DNA of 64,000 nt from Roseibium suaedae (lineage in GTDB: Bacteria > Pseudomonadota > Alphaproteobacteria > Rhizobiales > Stappiaceae), in NCBI RefSeq assembly GCF_900142725.1, contig NZ_FRBW01000001.1, forward strand, positions 310,001 through 374,000. Reading direction: 5' to 3'. The position numbers and the translations under genes are program-made. The notes beneath the pieces are model-generated. The model was not told where the DNA came from. It was given only the letters and a program-made list of their open reading frames with translations, and did no database searches. Positions 59,827-64,000 of the stretch are shown in pieces. Every line of letters starts with the position of its first letter. Position 1 is the first letter of the stretch.

Positions 59827-60858
59827 TCAGCTTGAAAGGGTGGCCGAGGGACTTTCGCCAAAGACTTTCTTGTAGTCCTGAGCAAAGCGGCCGAGATGTA
59901 GAAAGCCGAAACGCATGGCAACCTCGGTGACGGTGGTCCCGTCAGCCTCTGCCTTTGAAAGAATGGCCCGCACCCGGTTGAGCCGCAGGAGCCGCAGATA
60001 GGCGGTGGGGGTCATGCCGGCATAGTCGCGAAAGGCATATTGCAGGGTTCTTTCACAGACCCTCACTGCTCCGCATATGCCGGCAGTGGTTGGGAGATCG
60101 CCTGCATCCAGCTCTGCTTCCGCATAGGTCCGCGCTTGTCTGCAGATCTGCAAGGAACGGGAGCGAAGTGCCGGGAACTGAATCTGCTCTGGAAAAGCAG
60201 TGGTGACCGCTGCGACATCAAGAAGGGTCTGATGGATTGCATGCGCCAGCACATTCGGCTTTGGCTGGAGGTTGCAGGTCTTGGCCGCATCAAGTGCCTT
60301 GAAAAGCAGGCCGATCGCGGCCCTGAGCTGCGGTTTGCGGCCCATTTTTAGCGGATGAATGCCCTTTGGCGGATTGTCCCAGTTGCGTGGGTTCACGAGC
60401 CGGGCATCTCTCAGGAATTCTAACTGATTGAAGCTGATATAGGCCGTTTGCACTGCGTGAGGAACACGAAGATCGAACTCCGTTCCTTCGGCCATGAAGA
60501 AGACCGTGTCATCGCTCTCCGATCCATGTTCGGAGAACCGGAAACCTGGATCCGGTGTGCAGCAGGAAAGCGTGGCAAGGCCGGGCGGAAGGACACCCAT
60601 TTTCTGAACGGCCACGGCCTGCGTTTCGCGCACAATATGCTGGTGTTTCAGGTCAATGCGTTCGAGTTGTCCGATATCAGATCCCGCGCCGAGCTGGAGG
60701 CATTCCATCGGAATCCATGGCTGCAGAGCTGCCTGCTCGGAGGCATCGGCCAGCTGGAAATTGCCGGCGGCCGCAAGGTTTGAATGGAGATTGTCTCCGG
60801 AACTGGCCACCGCTGCACCCTCTGGCAAGGTTTCAGGTTCTCTAGCCCTGAAATCCAA
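59827..60858 (-). CDS. AraC-family transcriptional regulator
   Basis: 343 residues. The C-terminal AraC domain (about 235-340) has two HTH motifs: CERTLQYAFRDYAGMTPTAY with LRLLRLNRVRAIL, and VTEVAMRFGFLHLGRFAQDY with KKVFGESPS. The N-terminal part (about 60-200) resembles the cupin-like or EutR/OruR-type sensing region but gives no clear ligand. It is a lone gene on the minus strand; the neighbouring serine hydrolase gene is on the same strand 173 bases downstream and could be a target, as a guess. Confidence 0.9.
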   Translation of the reverse strand: MDFRAREPETLPEGAAVASSGDNLHSNLAAAGNFQLADASEQAALQPWIPMECLQLGAGSDIGQLERIDLKHQHIVRETQAVAVQKMGVLPPGLATLSCCTPDPGFRFSEHGSESDDTVFFMAEGTEFDLRVPHAVQTAYISFNQLEFLRDARLVNPRNWDNPPKGIHPLKMGRKPQLRAAIGLLFKALDAAKTCNLQPKPNVLAHAIHQTLLDVAAVTTAFPEQIQFPALRSRSLQICRQARTYAEAELDAGDLPTTAGICGAVRVCERTLQYAFRDYAGMTPTAYLRLLRLNRVRAILSKAEADGTTVTEVAMRFGFLHLGRFAQDYKKVFGESPSATLSS

Positions 60859-61016
60859 GGTGAGTATGCAGCTACCTTACACTTCAAAGATGAAGGGTGC
60901 AGCCCTGAAGTGCTTTCAGGTGCACCGAAGCGGAATAGGCAGTCTTGAAGCTGGGAAAAAGCGTCATTCTCTTTGCCCCTGAGGGCAAACGCATCAGATC
61001 AGCAATTTAAAGAGAA

Positions 61017-61106
<90 letters not shown>

Positions 61107-61425
61107 GTTCGAAGCAGCGTCAAGCGCTGCCTGCAAGTCGCGCAATATACTCACGAAACGCATAAGCGCAAGCGGCCTCTGAACTTTTTTATTTTCCTGT
61201 CTATGCCTGTGGATTGTTGAGGCCATGGGGGCATGCGCTGACCCGTAAAATTTAACGAAAAAGAAACAATTGCCGTAGCGGAAATCTTTGATTAGAGTTT
61301 TTCCATTGGGAAGACGTCCGAGAAAAAGCTCTGCAGCCGGAACCATTTAAGGGCGGCTGAGTTTTTGCTTTGGTTGTGTTTTTATACATCCCAATCGGTT
61401 TTGAGTTTTGAGTGAGTTGCCGAGT
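61107..61425. other. Gene-free region between tRNA-Ser and a small membrane protein
   Basis: 319 bases. On the left it holds the tRNA-Ser promoter; the right part should hold the promoter of the plus-strand gene at 61426. A moderately AT-rich stretch lies at about 61235-61300. No reading frame, repeat or RNA gene was recognised. Confidence 0.5.
61144..61171 (-). promoter_or_regulatory. Probable promoter of tRNA-Ser
   Basis: On the minus strand TTGCGC (61171-61166), a 16-base spacer and TATATT (61149-61144) form a fair sigma-70 promoter, about 38 bases before the mature tRNA end. Confidence 0.45.
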
Positions 61426-61752
61426 ATGATTGCCTTGATCAAGTTCCTGATGCGTTTTGCTGGCATCGTTCTTTTTGCGACAGCTTTGGTCGCGATGGTC
61501 TCCGACGGGAGCAAATCAATCGCGCGGTCAGAAGTCGTGGTCACTTCCGTGCGCCAGATGTGGGAAGGGGTGTCGGTCCAGGGCCCCGAAACCATGCGGG
61601 AGAGTGTGACCAGTACGGTCGATCCTCAAGTCTGGGATGTTGCTGTCGAACCGGTTCTGTCCTGGCCGCTTTGGCTCGTCGCGCTGCTGACTGGATCTGT
61701 CACCCTCTGGCTCGGCAGTCGCAGGCGTGTGCGCCAGCCCAGCTATATCTGA
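61426..61752 (+). CDS. Small two-helix inner-membrane protein, unknown function
   Basis: 108 residues from an ATG at 61426 (an upstream in-frame TTG at 61408 is less likely). Two hydrophobic helices (about residues 6-26, LMRFAGIVLFATALVAMV, and 80-98, WPLWLVALLTGSVTLWLG) enclose a periplasmic-length loop with DGSKSIARSEVVVTSVRQMW, and the tail is basic (SRRRVRQ). I recall similar conserved small proteins of Hyphomicrobiales, sometimes labelled PetM-like without functional support. It is upstream of msrA by about 200 bases. Confidence 0.72.
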   Translation: MIALIKFLMRFAGIVLFATALVAMVSDGSKSIARSEVVVTSVRQMWEGVSVQGPETMRESVTSTVDPQVWDVAVEPVLSWPLWLVALLTGSVTLWLGSRRRVRQPSYI

Positions 61753-61950
61753 CCTGCCTCCTGGTGTTTCCCGCCCGGCTCTCAAAACCCGCACACGGCT
61801 GTGTGTGCGGGCTTGCAGCCAGCCGCGTTGACCGCCATCTTTGGTACTGAACTGTTGCGGTCTGCCTGACCGCTTCCTTTAGTGGACGCGGGGGCAAGTC
61901 CTTTTCCGGGACGTCTGCGGCAAGACCAAGTGAGCGCCAAGGAGCCGATC

Positions 61951-62595
61951 ATGTCTTTCATGACCATGCTGACGAAGAAGTTTTCCCTGCCGTCTCCGCA
62001 AGAGGCTTTGCCGGGACGCTCTGAAGCCATCATTCCTTCCGCCCCGCATTATGTGAATGGCAATTCCCTTCTGCCGCCATTTGCCGAGGGCTTGAAGGTT
62101 CTTCAGATCGGAATGGGATGCTTCTGGGGTGCCGAGCGCCTGTTCTGGCAGCAGCCCGGCGTCTGGGTGACGGCCGTTGGTTACGCAGGCGGCTATACAC
62201 CCAATCCGACCTACAACGAGACCTGCACCGGCCGAACCGGCCATACGGAAGTGGTGCTGGTGGTCTATGATCCCGCGCAGATCTCGCTGGAGGCCTTGCT
62301 GAAGGTGTTCTGGGAAAATCATGACCCGACCCAGGGCATGCGCCAGGGCAATGACACCGGCACCCAGTACCGGTCTGCCATCTATGTTGGCCCGGAAGAT
62401 ATGGCGGCTGTCGAGGCGTCCAAAGCCCTCTATCAGCAGGCTTTGAGCGAGGCCGGTGTTACCCGGTCGATCACCACGGAAATCCGTGCTGACGAGACGT
62501 TCTATTACGCTGAAGACTATCATCAGCAGTATCTGGCGAAGAACCCGAACGGCTATTGCGGTATTCGCGGTACGGGCGTGTCCTGCAGCCTCTGA
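61951..62595 (+). CDS. msrA: Peptide methionine-S-sulfoxide reductase
   Basis: 214 residues from an ATG at 61951 with AAGGAG before it. The active-site motif [13 protein letters not shown] (catalytic Cys near residue 55) and the [20 protein letters not shown] and [13 protein letters not shown] segments are the MsrA marks, with [20 protein letters not shown] following. A second cysteine pair near the end ([14 protein letters not shown]) should resolve the sulfenic acid. It repairs S-methionine sulfoxide in proteins. No signal sequence, so cytoplasmic. Confidence 0.95.
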   Translation: MSFMTMLTKKFSLPSPQEALPGRSEAIIPSAPHYVNGNSLLPPFAEGLKVLQIGMGCFWGAERLFWQQPGVWVTAVGYAGGYTPNPTYNETCTGRTGHTEVVLVVYDPAQISLEALLKVFWENHDPTQGMRQGNDTGTQYRSAIYVGPEDMAAVEASKALYQQALSEAGVTRSITTEIRADETFYYAEDYHQQYLAKNPNGYCGIRGTGVSCSL

Positions 62596-62657
62596 ACCCG
62601 GCAGGATTGCCGGCGGATCGTGCTGTTTTCACCGCTGGCTATAAACCCTGAAGATTT

Positions 62658-62691
62658 CCGTGCGGCTGGCTCAAGAAGCCTTGCCGCACGG
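62658..62691. terminator. Strong hairpin after msrA
   Basis: CCGTGCGGC (62658-62666) pairs perfectly with GCCGCACGG (62683-62691); inner GGCT/AGCC pairs extend it. It lies 62 bases past the msrA stop without a T-run, so it may be a terminator or a processing/stability hairpin. Confidence 0.5.
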
Positions 62692-62758
62692 CCTTGACGC
62701 TGAGGCAAGGGAATGCCAAGAGCGCAGCAAGCCTGCGGGTGCTGTAAGCCCTTGACCC

Positions 62759-64000
62759 TTGCACGAGTTTCCGACCTTGCCGAATTCTCCGCTTCCTGCC
62801 GGTACCGTGTTTCTGCTCGACATGCTGCAGAAGAAGCGCGCATTGCTGTTTCGCAGCGCGAGCCGGGAGATTGTCTGCCGCGAGCTTCGCGAGGTTCCGG
62901 ACTTTCTGAGAGAGGTGGAGACCGCAAGGGCACAAGGTGCCCATGTTGCGGGATTTCTTGCCTATGAGCTGGGTTACGCCTTCGAGCCGAAGCTGCGCGA
63001 GCGCTGGCAGCGGACTGGCGATCTGCTCGGCTGGTTCGGTGTCTACGATGCGCCGGAGACATTGAGCCTGAGTGACGCGGAAGACCTGCTGGCTGCTGCT
63101 GCAGGGAACAAGACGTCCAGTCTCGGGCCGCCCGAATTCGACATGACTTCGGACCAATATGGCGATGCCTTCGCGAAGGTGCGGGATCACCTGGCCAAGG
63201 GGGACATTTTCCAGGTCAATCTGACTATCCGCGCCAGCCTTCGTCACGAAGGTTCGCCCGAGGCTCTCTTTCTGCGGCTGATGCGCAACCAGCCTGTTGC
63301 CCACGCCGCTTATCTGCATCTTGAGGACCGGGCGGTGTTGTCCCTGTCCCCGGAGCTATTTCTGGAGCGGGAAGGCAAGATCCTGCGCACGCGGCCCATG
63401 AAGGGGACTGCGCCCCGGGGGCTGGATGAAGACGGTGACCAGCGCATTGCCTGCGACCTGGCGAGCGATCCGAAACAGCGCGCCGAGAACACGATGATCG
63501 TGGACCTGATGCGCAATGACCTGTCACGCATTTCTGTTCCCGGAAGCGTTCAGGTGACGAAGCTCTGCGATGTGGAGCGCTACCAGAGCCTTTTCCAGAT
63601 GACGTCGACCATCGAGGCCGAGCTGGAGGAGGACGTGGAGTTCTCCCGTATCATCGAAAATCTGTTCCCCTGCGGCTCGATCACCGGTGCTCCGAAGCTG
63701 AGCGCCATGCTGATCGCGGATCGTCTCGAAACCAGCCCGCGGGGGATCTATACAGGCTCCATCGGTCACATCGAGCCTTCTGGCGATTTTGCGTTCAACG
63801 TGGCGATCCGGACGCTGGACCTTCGCAAGGACGGCAGGTGCATTGCCGGCACCGGGTCAGGCGTCGTTTTCGATAGCGGAGCAGGTCCGGAGTACGACGA
63901 ATGCAAACTCAAATTGAGTTTTATTAGCCGGGAAACTAAATCCTTTGAGCTCCTGGAAACCCTCGCCTGGATGCCCAATGAGGGCTTCGTTCTGCTGGAG
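62759..64000 (+). CDS. pabB: Aminodeoxychorismate synthase component I, probably fused to aminodeoxychorismate lyase; runs off window
   Basis: At least 414 residues with no stop before the window end. The chorismate-binding domain is complete: GDIFQVNLTIRASL, LRTRPMKGTAPRG (the lysine that marks PabB rather than anthranilate synthase), ENTMIVDLMRNDLSR, FPCGSITGAPKLSAM and CIAGTGSGVVFDSGAGPEYD. After it the chain goes on with FELLETLAWMPNEGFVLLE, which resembles the start of a PabC-type lyase domain, so a PabB-PabC fusion is likely. The product is p-aminobenzoate for folate. The frame opens after a TGA at 62753; TTG 62759 fits the family N-terminus best (GTVFLLDM follows), with GTG 62807 and ATG 62822 as alternatives. 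Confidence 0.9.
   Translation, partial: MHEFPTLPNSPLPAGTVFLLDMLQKKRALLFRSASREIVCRELREVPDFLREVETARAQGAHVAGFLAYELGYAFEPKLRERWQRTGDLLGWFGVYDAPETLSLSDAEDLLAAAAGNKTSSLGPPEFDMTSDQYGDAFAKVRDHLAKGDIFQVNLTIRASLRHEGSPEALFLRLMRNQPVAHAAYLHLEDRAVLSLSPELFLEREGKILRTRPMKGTAPRGLDEDGDQRIACDLASDPKQRAENTMIVDLMRNDLSRISVPGSVQVTKLCDVERYQSLFQMTSTIEAELEEDVEFSRIIENLFPCGSITGAPKLSAMLIADRLETSPRGIYTGSIGHIEPSGDFAFNVAIRTLDLRKDGRCIAGTGSGVVFDSGAGPEYDECKLKLSFISRETKSFELLETLAWMPNEGFVLLE

Overview
The window is about 64 kb of high-GC chromosome from an alphaproteobacterium. The gene order rlmH-envC-ctpA-deacetylase-rppH, the block rnd-lptC-lptA-lptB-rpoN-hpf-ptsN, a DUF1127 gene and an NDUFA9-type SDR all point to the Hyphomicrobiales. 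A Stappiaceae-like genus (Roseibium/Labrenzia, Stappia, Pannonibacter) is my guess from gene content, not something shown by the sequence. Most genes are ordinary chromosomal genes; no phage, transposase, insertion sequence or CRISPR array was seen.

Layout. 1-5.1 kb: end of rlmH, then cell-wall and RNA housekeeping genes (EnvC-like factor, CtpA, divergent polysaccharide deacetylase, RppH). 5.1-13.3 kb: a large exported protein of unknown function, queG-GST, uppP, a WYL regulator divergent from a DUF1127 protein with a perfect palindrome between them, an NDUFA9-like SDR and tRNA-Leu(CAG). 13.6-19.4 kb: RNase D, the LPS-transport genes lptCAB, sigma-54, hibernation factor and PtsN. 19.7-25.5 kb: a five-gene operon built round a seryl-tRNA-synthetase-like amino acid:[carrier protein] ligase with its own carrier protein, an acyl-CoA-dehydrogenase-like protein, a DUF1839 protein and a GH2 glycosidase. 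25.6-38.7 kb: an exopolysaccharide locus (flippase, polymerase, chain-length protein with a degenerate kinase domain, three glycosyltransferases, GH5 glycanase, deacetylase, O-acetyltransferase, and a tandem alpha/beta-hydrolase lacking the usual serines). 38.6-50.5 kb: a cobalamin locus that encodes nearly all steps from uroporphyrinogen III to cobyrinate a,c-diamide by the early-cobalt route (CbiX, CbiD and a CbiG-CobJ fusion present), with an RcnB-like protein and two small unassigned proteins. 51-60.9 kb: a permease, DUF2946/PepSY pair, Hsp70-like protein, ACT protein, alcohol dehydrogenase, Tat-exported beta-carbonic anhydrase, serine hydrolase and AraC regulator. 61-64 kb: tRNA-Ser(GGA), a small membrane protein, MsrA, and the start of a pabB gene probably fused to pabC and running off the window.

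The most interesting unit is the aminoacyl-carrier-protein operon. Its ligase belongs to a family shown to charge carrier proteins rather than tRNA. The linked DUF1839 protein has a Cys/His/Asp layout that I read as BtrH/C39-like, so I infer a pathway that loads an amino acid on the carrier, may modify it, and passes it to an acceptor. The glycosidase and the adjoining exopolysaccharide locus make a glycan acceptor conceivable. Other points for a second look are an inverted REP-like pair set between two copies of one terminator stem, a small SRGM-repeat protein translated inside the cobalamin operon, and the long unassigned leader of that operon.
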